DNA from: Klenkia taihuensis | GTDB taxonomy: Bacteria; Actinomycetota; Actinomycetes; Mycobacteriales; Geodermatophilaceae | Reading direction: 5' to 3' | Assembly: GCF_900112525.1 (NCBI RefSeq) | Contig: NZ_FOMD01000005.1 | Span: 109,963-173,962 of the forward strand | DNA length: 64,000 nucleotides | Shown: positions 56,810-64,000 of the stretch, piece after piece | Layout: each line of letters opens with the position of its first letter | How positions within the stretch are numbered: position 1 is the first letter of the stretch | The notes under the pieces: model-generated | What the model was told of the DNA's origin: nothing | Database searches by the model: none | What the model saw: the letters and a program-made list of their open reading frames with translations, nothing else | Position numbers and translations under genes: made by a program

Positions 56810-57603
56810 TGGGGGCCTTCCTGGACTGCTCGGTCGATGGCTGCGGGGTCCGGCGGCGGCGCGTCGGCGCGCAGGTGGAGGAAGAACTCGACGTTGCCCG
56901 CCGGACCTGGCAGCGGGCTGGCGACGACCCCGGCCGTCCCCCACCCCGCGTCGGCGGCGGCCCGGGCGACGGTGAGGACGGCGTCGGCGCGGTGGCCGAG
57001 GTCGCGGACCACCCCGCCGGTGCCCAGCCGCTCCCGGCCGACCTCGAACTGCGGCTTGACCATCGGCAGCAGCTCCCCCGCGGGGTCGGTGCAGGCCAGC
57101 AGGGCGGGCAGCACCAGCCGCAGGGAGATGAAGGACAGGTCGGCGACCACCAGGTCCACCGGCCCGCCGATGTCGGCGGGCGTCAGGGTGCGCACGTTGG
57201 TCCGCTCGTGGACGGCGACCCGGTCGTCGGTGCGCAGCGACCAGGCCAGCTCGCCGTAGCCGACGTCGACGGCGACCACCTCGCGGGCGCCGCGGGTCAG
57301 GCACACCTCGGTGAAGCCGCCGGTGGAGGCACCGGCGTCGAGCACCCGGCGGCCGGCCGGGTCGACCCCGAAGGCGTCCAGCGCACCGATCAGCTTGTGC
57401 GCGCCGCGGGAGACCCAGGACGGCGTGCCGGCGTCGGCCCGGACGACGACCGGGGTGCCGGCGTCGACGCCGGTGGCCGGTTTGGTCGCGGTCTGCCCGG
57501 CCACGGTGACCCGGCCCTCTGCGATGAGCGCCTGGGCGTGCTCCCGGGACCGGGCCAGCGAGCGGCGGACGAGCTCGGCGTCCAGCCGCGCACGGCGGGC
57601 CAT
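56806..57603 (-). CDS. tlyA: rRNA 2'-O-methyltransferase TlyA
   Basis: 265 residues from the ATG at 57603. An N-terminal S4 domain (RLDAELVRRSLARSREHAQ) is followed by the FtsJ-like fold with VLDAGASTGGFTEVCL (AdoMet site), VVAVDVGYGELAW and the catalytic K-D-K-E region including LVVADLSFISL and PMVKPQFEVG. TlyA methylates cytidines in 16S and 23S rRNA and its loss confers capreomycin resistance in mycobacteria. Confidence 0.95.
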   Translation of the reverse strand: MARRARLDAELVRRSLARSREHAQALIAEGRVTVAGQTATKPATGVDAGTPVVVRADAGTPSWVSRGAHKLIGALDAFGVDPAGRRVLDAGASTGGFTEVCLTRGAREVVAVDVGYGELAWSLRTDDRVAVHERTNVRTLTPADIGGPVDLVVADLSFISLRLVLPALLACTDPAGELLPMVKPQFEVGRERLGTGGVVRDLGHRADAVLTVARAAADAGWGTAGVVASPLPGPAGNVEFFLHLRADAPPPDPAAIDRAVQEGPQ

Positions 57604-57631
57604 CAGCGCGGCGCCCGGGGAGGGCGGGTGG

Positions 57632-57862
57632 TCACAGCTGGTCGACGGTGGCGAGCAGCCGGTGCAGCCGGTCGTGCTCGGCCGCCAGGACGTCGGCGTG
57701 CTGGCCCACCGGCAGGTCGGCCAGCCGGGCGGCGAGGTCGTCGGGGGACGCGTCGGCGGCCGAGCCGTCGGACGTGGCCGGGCCGGCGGCCGGGTCGTCG
57801 GCTGCGGGTGCCGGTGCGGGCCGCAGCCACGCACCCGGGCGAGGTGCCTCCGGGGTGGTCAC
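57632..57862 (-). CDS. Small hypothetical protein between the HAD gene and tlyA
   Basis: 76 residues from the GTG at 57862, with GGAGGAGG upstream. An Ala/Pro-rich N-terminal half is followed by a helical segment (DDLAARLADLPVGQHADVL and AEHDRLHRLLATVDQL). A protein of similar size and place (Rv1693) occurs in mycobacteria. No function is known. Confidence 0.65.
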   Translation of the reverse strand: MTTPEAPRPGAWLRPAPAPAADDPAAGPATSDGSAADASPDDLAARLADLPVGQHADVLAAEHDRLHRLLATVDQL

Positions 57863-58035
57863 AGGTGCCGCCTCCTCCCGCCGTCGGGCGCTCCGGGCGG
57901 GCCGCCGGGCGCACGGTCGAGGTTACCGGCCGGTGGGCGGGCCGCTGGCCGGGCCGGGACCCCGCCGGCCGGGGGCCGGGCGCGCGGTAGCGTGCCGGCG
58001 TCCCCGCACCCGATGCTCCCCGGAGGCAGTCGACC

Positions 58036-58374
58036 GTGGCCACGCTCGAGCAGTGCATGACCGCCCTGGAGGGCTTCGTCGGCGACCTGGCGGCCAACCC
58101 CGCGCTGGCCGGGCTCGACCGGTCGGTGTCCTGCCGGCTGACCGACCTGGGGCAGGTCGTGCAGGGCCGGTTGGTCAACGGCAGCGCGCAGGGCATGGCC
58201 GCGGTGCCCGAGGGCCCCGGCGTGCCGAAGGCCGACATCCGGATCACCACCGCCAGCGACGACCTGCTCGCGCTGACGTCGGGGGAGCTGGGTTTCGGGT
58301 CGGCGTGGGCGTCGGGCCGGGTCAAGCTCGAGGCCGGCCTCCGCGACATGCTGCGGCTGCGCGCCCTGCTCTGA
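58036..58374 (+). CDS. SCP2 sterol-binding-domain protein
   Basis: 112 residues, a single SCP2-like fold: the strand TDLGQVVQGRLVNGSAQGMA, then KADIRITTASDDLLALTSGE and FGSAWASGRVKLEAGL. Such small proteins bind hydrophobic ligands. It is on the opposite strand to its neighbours, 173 bases from the small minus-strand gene, and converges with the HAD gene. Confidence 0.88.
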   Translation: MATLEQCMTALEGFVGDLAANPALAGLDRSVSCRLTDLGQVVQGRLVNGSAQGMAAVPEGPGVPKADIRITTASDDLLALTSGELGFGSAWASGRVKLEAGLRDMLRLRALL

Positions 58375-58395
58375 CCCCGGCGGGCCGCCGGGGTC
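58373..58395. terminator. Bidirectional terminator overlapping two stop codons
   Basis: GACCCCGGCGG (58373-58383) and CCGCCGGGGTC (58385-58395) are perfectly complementary, leaving a hairpin with a minimal loop. It overlaps the stop codons of both the SCP2 gene and the convergent HAD gene, so it can end transcription from both sides. Confidence 0.7.
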
Positions 58396-59476
58396 AGCGG
58401 CCGGTCAGGCCCCACCGGCCCAGCGCCTCCGTGGCCGCGTCGTCGGAGGCCGTCGCCTGCGCCGCAGCGCCGCCGTCGGGGTGGGCGGCCCAGTGCGCGA
58501 CGCACAGGGCCCGCAGCCCGTCCAGCCCGTCGTCCTCGCCCTCCGGTGCTCCCGCCGTGCGGGCGAGCCGCAGCTCGTCCTGCGCCGCCGTCGCGGTCCA
58601 GGCGCCGCACCGCCACCCGTCGCCGCTGGGCTGCACCTCGGGGTGCACGCGGTCCAGGCCGCCGACGTCCTCGGCGAGCAGGTCCGGTCGCGCCTCGGGG
58701 CCGGCGGCCAGCAGGTCGGCGGGGGTGGTCACCCCGGAGAGGACCAGCAGGGTCGGTGCGCCCACCCGGAGGCCACCCTCGATGTCGGTGTCCAGCCGGT
58801 CACCGACGACCAGCGGCCGCTGCGCGCCGGTGCGCCGCACGCACTCCGCGTGCATGGCCGGGTCGGGCTTGCCGGTGACCAGCGGCTGCTGGCCGGTGAC
58901 GGTGCTGACCACGCCGACCAGGGCGCCGTTGCCGGGCAGCACGCCGCGGGGCGAGGGGATGGTGGCGTCGGCGTTGGTGGCCACGTGGGTGGCACCGCCG
59001 CGCACCGCGACGACGGCCTCGGCGAGCTGGGTCCAGCCCACGTCGCGGCCGTAGCCCTGCACCACCGCGACCGGTTCGTCCTCGGCGCGCTCGACCACGC
59101 GCAGGCCGGCCTCCCGCAGCGCGGCCGCGACCCCGGGCCCACCGACGGGCAGGACGGCGGCGCCGTCGCCGAACCGCTGGGCGACCACGGTGGCCGCGGC
59201 CTGCGAGCTGGTGATCACGTCACCCGCCTCGGCGGGCATGCCGAGCTCGGTCAGGTGCGCGGCCACCTCGTCCGGGGTGCGTGCGGCGTTGTTGGTGACG
59301 AAGCCGAGCCGCATGCCGGCCGAGCGGGCCCGCTCCAGGGCCTGCGCCGCACCGGGGACCGCGTCGGGGCCGACGTAGAGGACGCCGTCGAGGTCGAGCA
59401 GGGCGACGTCGTAGGCGGTGTCGGGTGCCCGGTCGGCGCCGCGGGCGAGCGGGGGCAGGGACTGCTGCGAGGTCAC
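58394..59476 (-). CDS. HAD-IIA phosphatase (Rv1692-like)
   Basis: 360 residues from the GTG at 59476. The nucleophile motif is ALLDLDGVLYVG (about residues 26-37), TNN at 61-63 is motif II, TGKPDPAMH holds the motif III lysine, and VVGDRLDTDIEGG is motif IV. The mycobacterial counterpart Rv1692 is a glycerol-3-phosphate phosphatase; the same activity is likely. A C-terminal region of about 100 residues is extra to the HAD core. Confidence 0.9.
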   Translation of the reverse strand: MTSQQSLPPLARGADRAPDTAYDVALLDLDGVLYVGPDAVPGAAQALERARSAGMRLGFVTNNAARTPDEVAAHLTELGMPAEAGDVITSSQAAATVVAQRFGDGAAVLPVGGPGVAAALREAGLRVVERAEDEPVAVVQGYGRDVGWTQLAEAVVAVRGGATHVATNADATIPSPRGVLPGNGALVGVVSTVTGQQPLVTGKPDPAMHAECVRRTGAQRPLVVGDRLDTDIEGGLRVGAPTLLVLSGVTTPADLLAAGPEARPDLLAEDVGGLDRVHPEVQPSGDGWRCGAWTATAAQDELRLARTAGAPEGEDDGLDGLRALCVAHWAAHPDGGAAAQATASDDAATEALGRWGLTGR

Positions 59477-59536
59477 CCGCGCATCCGACCACAGCGGCCC
59501 GGGGAGCGCCCGTCCCACGCCTCTTACCATCGCGGG

Positions 59537-60802
59537 GTGCCCTCGCCCAGCCCCACCGACCCCGGGCTGCAGGTGCACCCCTTCCGCTCGCTCACCTACG
59601 CCGCACGCTCCCCGGAGCAGCTGGCCCGGGTGAGCTCGCCAGCCTACGACCTGGTGACCGCGGCGGGCCGGGAGCGCCTGGCCGCGGCGGACCCGCACAA
59701 CGTCGTCCGGCTGATCCTGCCCGACGTCCCGGCCGCGCCGGGTGAGCCCGCCGGTGACCGCGCCCGGCGCTCGGCCGCGCAGGCCGCCGCGACCCTGGCC
59801 GCGTGGCGGGCCGAGGGCATGCTCGTCGAGGACGGCGAACCGGCCCTGTGGTCCTACCGGATGGTCGACCCGGCCGGCCCGGTGACCACCGGGTGGCTGG
59901 CCGCGGTGGAGCTGCCGCCGGCCGGTTCGGCAGCGGTGCTGCCCCACGAGGACGTCTTCGCCCCCGCCGTGGAGGGCCGCCGCCTGCTGCTGGCGGCCAC
60001 CGGCACCGACCTGGAGCCGATCGTGCTCGCCCACGACGCGGACGCCGCCGTGGGCGCGGCGACCGACCGCGTGCTCGAACAGCCGGCCGACCTGGTGGTG
60101 GAGGACGTGGACGGCGTGCGGCACGAGCTGCGCCGGGTCGCCGACCCCGTCGAGGTCGAGCAGGTCGTGCACGGCCTCGCCCGCACCCGGGCGGTCATCG
60201 CCGACGGGCACCACCGCTTCGCCGCGGCCCGGGCCCACGCCGCCGGCGGCCCGGGAAGGGTGCTCGCACTGCTGACGCCGATGGGGCCGGGGGGCCTGCG
60301 GGTGCGCGCCATCCACCGGGTGGTGCCCGGACTGGACCTGGACCGGGCGGTCGACCTGGCCGCCCGCGACTTCGCGACCGAACCGGTGGAGGGACCGGCC
60401 GAGCAGGTGGCCGCCACCTGGGTGCAGGCACCGGGCAGCGCCTGCTTCCTGGTGACCGACGGCCACCGGACGGTGCGCCTGTCCCGGCCCGGGGACGCGG
60501 CCCGCGCCCGGGTACCGGGTCGTGCGCCGGAGGCGTGGAGGTCGCTGGACGTCGTGCTGGCCCACCACGGCCTGCTCGCCGGAGCGTGGGGCCTGCCCGA
60601 CGACCCGGCTGCGGTGCTCGTCGCCCACGACCTCGACGAGGCGTTCCGGGCGGCCCGCGGGACCGGCGGGGTGGCGCTGCTCCTGCGGTCCTCGTCGCCG
60701 GCCGACGTCGCAGCGGTGGCCCGGGCCGGCGCCCGGATGCCGCGCAAGTCGACGCTGTTCGTGCCCAAGCCCCGCACCGGGCTGGTCTTCCGCCCGCACT
60801 GA
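59537..60802 (+). CDS. DUF1015-family protein
   Basis: 421 residues from the GTG at 59537, with TACCAT at 59525-59530 as a -10 box, so probably leaderless. Family signatures are VHPFRSLTYA, PAYDLV, NVVRLILP, VIADGHHRFAAA and the end MPRKSTLFVPKPRTGLVF. Relatives include ADP-dependent serine kinase-like proteins. The function here is unknown. It runs divergent from the HAD gene. Confidence 0.88.
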   Translation: MPSPSPTDPGLQVHPFRSLTYAARSPEQLARVSSPAYDLVTAAGRERLAAADPHNVVRLILPDVPAAPGEPAGDRARRSAAQAAATLAAWRAEGMLVEDGEPALWSYRMVDPAGPVTTGWLAAVELPPAGSAAVLPHEDVFAPAVEGRRLLLAATGTDLEPIVLAHDADAAVGAATDRVLEQPADLVVEDVDGVRHELRRVADPVEVEQVVHGLARTRAVIADGHHRFAAARAHAAGGPGRVLALLTPMGPGGLRVRAIHRVVPGLDLDRAVDLAARDFATEPVEGPAEQVAATWVQAPGSACFLVTDGHRTVRLSRPGDAARARVPGRAPEAWRSLDVVLAHHGLLAGAWGLPDDPAAVLVAHDLDEAFRAARGTGGVALLLRSSSPADVAAVARAGARMPRKSTLFVPKPRTGLVFRPH

Positions 60803-60807
60803 CCGGC

Positions 60808-61188
60808 TCACCCGGCGTCCAGCTCGGGCTCGGCACGGCGGGTGGGCACCCGGCACTTGCGCGCCCGCCGGCAGTCGACCTCGTGGGCGACCGCACGGCC
60901 GGTGGGGGTGCGCCAGAACCGGCGGCGGAGGGAACCCTCCACCTCCAGCAGGTCACCGGGCTGCCAGGCCGCCGACCGGGTGATCAGCGCCTTGCCGAAG
61001 CTGACGCAGGTGATGGTGTCCTGCCCGGGCTCGCGCGGCCGAGCCGCACGGGGCGGCGGGGCCGGGCGGCGCACCGTCAGCCGGAACACCAGCAAGGTGT
61101 CGCCGCTGGGCAGCTCGCGCAGCTCCACGGGGCCGGCCAGCCGCCCCCGGAGGGCGACGTCGTTGCGGTCGATGACGGACAGGCTCAT
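60808..61188 (-). CDS. Single-stranded DNA-binding-like protein
   Basis: About 126 residues from the ATG at 61188. SVIDRNDVALRGRLAGPVEL followed by LLVFRLTVRRP and CVSFGKAL and GDLLEVEGSLRRRFW is an OB fold of the SSB kind. It lacks the acidic C-terminal tip that recruits partners, ending in a basic region. It is likely an accessory SSB paralogue rather than the replicative protein. Confidence 0.85.
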   Translation of the reverse strand: MSLSVIDRNDVALRGRLAGPVELRELPSGDTLLVFRLTVRRPAPPPRAARPREPGQDTITCVSFGKALITRSAAWQPGDLLEVEGSLRRRFWRTPTGRAVAHEVDCRRARKCRVPTRRAEPELDAG

Positions 61189-61272
61189 GCCGGGAGCGTC
61201 CTGCCCCACCCGGCCGCCCACCAGGCCCGCCCAGGATCTGTGGACGGACCCGGTGGTTGTGGACGACGGGCG

Positions 61273-63576
61273 TCAGGACGTCGGTGGTTCGTGCTCCTCC
61301 CCGCGCTCCCCCGGCGCGGCGAACATCTCCGAACGGTCGGGCAGCGGGCCGCGCTGGGGCTGCACGGCGACGTCGGTGGTCTGCGGGTCGGAGAAGCCGG
61401 GCACCGGGATCTCGCCCAGGAGCTCGGCCACCTCCTCCTCGACGTCCTGCTCGTCCGGGTCGTACTCCGCCAGGTCGGCGTCGCCGTCGCCCTCGGCGAG
61501 CAGCTCGTCGTCGGCGGTCACGCCCTCGTCGTCGGCGTCCTCGTCCGCGACATCCCCGTCCGCGACGTCCCCGTCCGCGACGTCCCCGTCCGCGACGTCT
61601 CCGTCCTCGGGCTCCTCGTCGGCCGCGTCGACGTCCGTGCCGTCGTCCGCGAGACCGTCCCCGAAGTCGTCCGTGTCGTCGAGGTCGTCGAGGTCGTCGG
61701 CGTCGTCGTCCACGTCGTCGTAGCGGGCGGCCACACCGGTCTCGTCGTCCGGGTCGGCCTCCATGATCGCCTCGAACCACTGCTGGGCGAGCGCGACGTC
61801 CCCGCGGGTCTCCAGCAGGTCGGCGTAGGCGGTGGCCAGCCGGAGCTGTCCGGTGTCCCCGTTCCGCAGACCGGCCGGGTCGGGTCGCCCACCGAGGGCC
61901 GCCTCGAGGACCAGCGCCGCGGCCGGCAGCTCGCCGAGGTCCTGCCGGGAGCCGGCCTCGACCAGCCGCAGCTCCACGGTCTCCTCCTCGTCGGGACCGG
62001 CGGCCAGGGCCTCGGTGACGAGCTTGAGCGCTGCGTCGGGCCGGCCGAGGGCGCGCTCGCAGTCGGCCAGCACGGCGCGGTAGGACTCGTCCCCGCTCAT
62101 CCGGCGGTAGGCACGCAGCTCGCGGGCCGCCTCGGCGAAGTCCCCGGCGTGGTAGGCGGCGACCCCGACGGCCTCGCGCACCACGGCGATGCGCGAGGCG
62201 CGGCCCCGCGCGGCCTGGGCGTGCGCGAGCGCGGCGGCCGGGTCGTCCTCGAGCAGACCACCGGCAGCGGCCAGGTGCTGGCCGACGACCCCGGCGTTGC
62301 GCGACTCGAGACCCTTCAGCGCCCGACGGACCGAGCCGTCGAGCTGCTTCGGGTCGGCCCACCCGGGGATGGGCGGGCCCACCGGCCGCTCGTCCGCCGA
62401 GCGGTCGGGACGTCCGCCCCGGTCGGGCCGACCGCCGCCGGGCCGACCTCCGGCCGACGGCCGGTCCTGCCAGGCCGGCCGTCCGCCCCGGTCGCCTCCG
62501 GCGCCACCGACGGGCCGCTCCACCCGCGGGCGGCCGCCGTCGCCGTAGCGGGGCGTCCACTCACCGCTGAGCCGGGCCCGCTCGCGAGCGCCGGGGAGTT
62601 GCTCACCCGCGGGCCGTTCGGGGCGGCGGTCCTGCCAGGCCGGCCGCCCACCCGAGCGCGGCGCCCCCTGGGCGCCGGGACCCGACCGGTAGCCACCGGC
62701 GTCTTGACCGTCCGACCGCTGCCCACCCGGGCGCCGATCCTGCCACTGCGGCCGGTCCCCTCGCTGGCCACCCGCCGGACGGCGATCGCCACCCTGCGGC
62801 CCCGTGCCCCCGGCCCCCGCACCCGAGGGACGGCGGTCCTGCCACGACGGCCGGTCCCCTCCGGGACGCGCCGGACCTCGGTCCTGCCACGACGGCCGGT
62901 CCGCGCCACCGGGACGCCCGGCACCACGCTCCTGCCACGACGGCCGGTCCCCGTCACCGGGACGCCCGGCACCACGGCCCTGCCACGACGGGCGATCACC
63001 GCCGCCCGGACGCCCGGCACCGCGGTCCTGCCAGCTCGGACGGTCGCCGTTGCGCGCGGGGCCGGCCGGGCGCCGGTCCCCCGAAGCCGGTCGATCCCCG
63101 CCCCGTGGTGCACCGCCACGGTTCTGCCAACCGGCGCCGTCCCCGCCTCGAGTCGGCCCACCCGAACGGCGGTCGTCGCCCCCGGGACGGCCGCTGCGCG
63201 CCCCGCCGTCCTGAGCCGGACGTCCGTTCCCCGGGCGTCCGCCCGCTGCGGGACGACGGTCCTGCCAGCCGGGGCGGTCGCCGTCCCGCGATCCACCGGA
63301 CGGTCGACGGTCCTGCCACGACGGACGCTCCGCCGGGCCGCCCCGACCGTCACCGCGGGCGGGCCGATCCTGGCGCGTGGGCCGGTCGCCGGAGCGCTCG
63401 GCCCCCGGTCGATCGGCACCACCGGAGCGGTCGTCACGTGACGACCCACCACGCGCGCCCTGCGGGCCACCGCTGCGCCGCTCGCCGGCCGGTCGGAACG
63501 GGCGCCCGGAGCCGCCCGGGGTCCGTCCCCGACCCCCACGGTCGGAGCCGCCGGAGCCTCGTCGCGGAGAAGTCAT
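61273..63576 (-). CDS. TPR protein with Arg/Gly-rich and acidic repeat regions (Rv1691-like)
   Basis: 767 residues from the ATG at 63576, which has GAGGAA upstream. The first half (about 1-385) is a disordered Arg/Gly/Pro-rich region with repeats around DRPSWQDR. Residues about 400-600 are helical TPR-like repeats (QHLAAAGGLLEDDPAAALAH, YHAGDFAEAARELRAYRR, ALKLVTEAL). The C-terminal part is strongly acidic, with VADGD repeats. TPR proteins at this position occur in mycobacteria (Rv1691). A scaffold or RNA-associated role is possible but unproven. Confidence 0.85.
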   Translation of the reverse strand: MTSPRRGSGGSDRGGRGRTPGGSGRPFRPAGERRSGGPQGARGGSSRDDRSGGADRPGAERSGDRPTRQDRPARGDGRGGPAERPSWQDRRPSGGSRDGDRPGWQDRRPAAGGRPGNGRPAQDGGARSGRPGGDDRRSGGPTRGGDGAGWQNRGGAPRGGDRPASGDRRPAGPARNGDRPSWQDRGAGRPGGGDRPSWQGRGAGRPGDGDRPSWQERGAGRPGGADRPSWQDRGPARPGGDRPSWQDRRPSGAGAGGTGPQGGDRRPAGGQRGDRPQWQDRRPGGQRSDGQDAGGYRSGPGAQGAPRSGGRPAWQDRRPERPAGEQLPGARERARLSGEWTPRYGDGGRPRVERPVGGAGGDRGGRPAWQDRPSAGGRPGGGRPDRGGRPDRSADERPVGPPIPGWADPKQLDGSVRRALKGLESRNAGVVGQHLAAAGGLLEDDPAAALAHAQAARGRASRIAVVREAVGVAAYHAGDFAEAARELRAYRRMSGDESYRAVLADCERALGRPDAALKLVTEALAAGPDEEETVELRLVEAGSRQDLGELPAAALVLEAALGGRPDPAGLRNGDTGQLRLATAYADLLETRGDVALAQQWFEAIMEADPDDETGVAARYDDVDDDADDLDDLDDTDDFGDGLADDGTDVDAADEEPEDGDVADGDVADGDVADGDVADEDADDEGVTADDELLAEGDGDADLAEYDPDEQDVEEEVAELLGEIPVPGFSDPQTTDVAVQPQRGPLPDRSEMFAAPGERGEEHEPPTS
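61543..61602 (+). repeat. Four 15-base tandem repeats in the acidic tail
   Basis: The unit GTCCGCGACGTCCCC is repeated four times with single-base changes (61543, 61558, 61573, 61588), encoding VADGD pentapeptides on the minus strand. Such repeats can change in number between strains. Confidence 0.85.
62600..63340 (-). repeat. Degenerate coding repeats (DRPSWQDR-type)
   Basis: On the minus strand a unit centred on RPSWQDR, with variants such as RPAWQDR, RPQWQDR and RPGWQDR, recurs about ten times, spaced roughly 45-110 bases apart. In the central part the spacing is near 48-54 bases and the DNA itself (CTGCCACGACGG) is conserved. It lies inside the TPR-protein gene and is not a CRISPR. Confidence 0.8.
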
Positions 63577-63622
63577 CGTGAAGGTTCCTCGTCGTGTTCG
63601 GATGAATGGGGCCGGAAATGCG

Positions 63623-63658
63623 CCTAGGGGGCTACAGCAATTGCTGTAGCCCCCTAGG
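63623..63658. terminator. Perfect 36-base palindrome after the rRNA operon
   Basis: The 18 bases at 63623-63640 are exactly complementary to 63641-63658 with no spacer (centre CAATTG). It lies between 5S rRNA and the TPR gene, so it probably ends rRNA transcription. The sides lack a clear T tract. Confidence 0.7.
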
Positions 63659-63666
63659 TGAATGGT

Positions 63667-63784
63667 GTCCGGCGGTGTCCTACTCTCCCACCCGGTCCCC
63701 CGGGCAGTACCATCGGCGCTGAGAGGCTTAGCTTCCGGGTTCGGAATGAGACCGGGCGTTTCCCTCTCGCCATGACCGCCGTAA
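63667..63784 (-). rRNA. rrf: 5S ribosomal RNA
   Basis: The minus strand reads TTACGGCGGTCATGG, then GGAAACGCCCGGTC, CATTCCGAACCCGGAAGC, and ends GAGAGTAGGACACCGCC, the conserved actinobacterial 5S pattern. Ends are estimated to within a few bases. It follows 23S rRNA by about 127 bases. Confidence 0.93.
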
Positions 63785-63911
63785 CTCTGTGAAAGTTTCC
63801 GAGCCACCCCTCACCCCCGGTTGACCTGGTGGTCTGGGGGGTTGGGGTGGGGTGTTCGGTTCTTTCAGAACCGCACAGTGGACGCGAGCACGCTTGTGTA
63901 TCAGGACGTGG

Positions 63912-64000
63912 TTGTGGTGAGGCAAGTCCTCGGCCTATTAGTACCGGTCAGCTCCACACATTGCTGTGCTTCCACTTCCGGCCTATCAACCCGCTGGTCT
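63912..64000 (-). rRNA. rrl: 23S ribosomal RNA, 3' end (partial)
   Basis: The minus strand reads GGTTGATAGGCCGGAAGTGG and GGTACTAATAGGCCGAGGAC, the conserved 3' terminus of 23S rRNA. The gene continues beyond the window. The 3' end is estimated. Confidence 0.92.

Noticed and set aside
62600..63340. Regularly spaced repeats that might be a CRISPR array
   Set aside because: The repeats are degenerate, spacing varies, and they keep one reading frame encoding RPSWQDR-type motifs inside the TPR gene.

Overview
The window is very GC-rich, uses many GTG starts, and chains genes through 1-4 base GTGA, ATGA or TGATG stop/start overlaps. Its core gene order (tlyA, nadK, recN, steA, steB, pyrG, a Nudix hydrolase, xerD, parA, scpA, scpB, an RNA pseudouridine synthase, cmk, der) matches the Rv1690s-Rv1713 block of Mycobacterium tuberculosis as I know it. 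It is therefore an actinobacterial chromosome. The style suggests Geodermatophilaceae or a relative, but that is inference.

Layout. (1) 1-4.4 kb: accessory genes, namely an ATP-dependent DNA ligase, a small helix-turn-helix protein, two hypothetical proteins and a large protein with an N-terminal PD-(D/E)XK-type nuclease motif. (2) 4.65-16.4 kb: a complete Tad/Flp pilus locus. One long minus-strand operon runs from a lipoprotein through SAF-domain CpaB-like, TadZ, TadA, TadB, TadC, Flp-like pilin and three TadE/G-like pseudopilins to a LysM-BTAD membrane protein. A divergent prepilin peptidase shares its promoter region, which carries repeated GTCAC half-sites and palindromes. (3) About 16.4-34.3 kb: a defence-gene island ending at a tRNA-Pro(GGG) gene with an adjacent tyrosine integrase and excisionase. 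It holds an N6-adenine methylase with a PD-(D/E)XK partner, a 1597-residue type ISP restriction-modification enzyme followed by a DUF726-like hydrolase, a PD-(D/E)XK protein with a possible small partner, an OGG-fold protein beside another PD-(D/E)XK protein, a small HTH protein, a TIR/SEFIR gene killed by an in-frame stop, and a HEPN-like protein. Several of these are visibly AT-richer than the core. (4) 34.3-61.2 kb: the conserved housekeeping block, almost all on the minus strand, covering ribosome and RNA modification, chromosome segregation, NAD and CTP synthesis, DNA repair and division control. A four-gene envelope module (alkaline-phosphatase-like membrane protein, GT4 glycosyltransferase, MurJ-like flippase, MraY/WecA-like transferase) lies between steB and pyrG. 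(5) 61.2-64 kb: a repeat-rich TPR protein, a perfect 36-base palindrome, then 5S rRNA and the 3' end of 23S rRNA of a minus-strand rRNA operon that leaves the window.

The most promising material for something undescribed is the tRNA-Pro island: the methylase/nuclease pair, the type ISP enzyme with its foreign-looking target-recognition region and coupled hydrolase, and the OGG-fold/nuclease pair. The TIR pseudogene shows that defence genes decay and turn over here.
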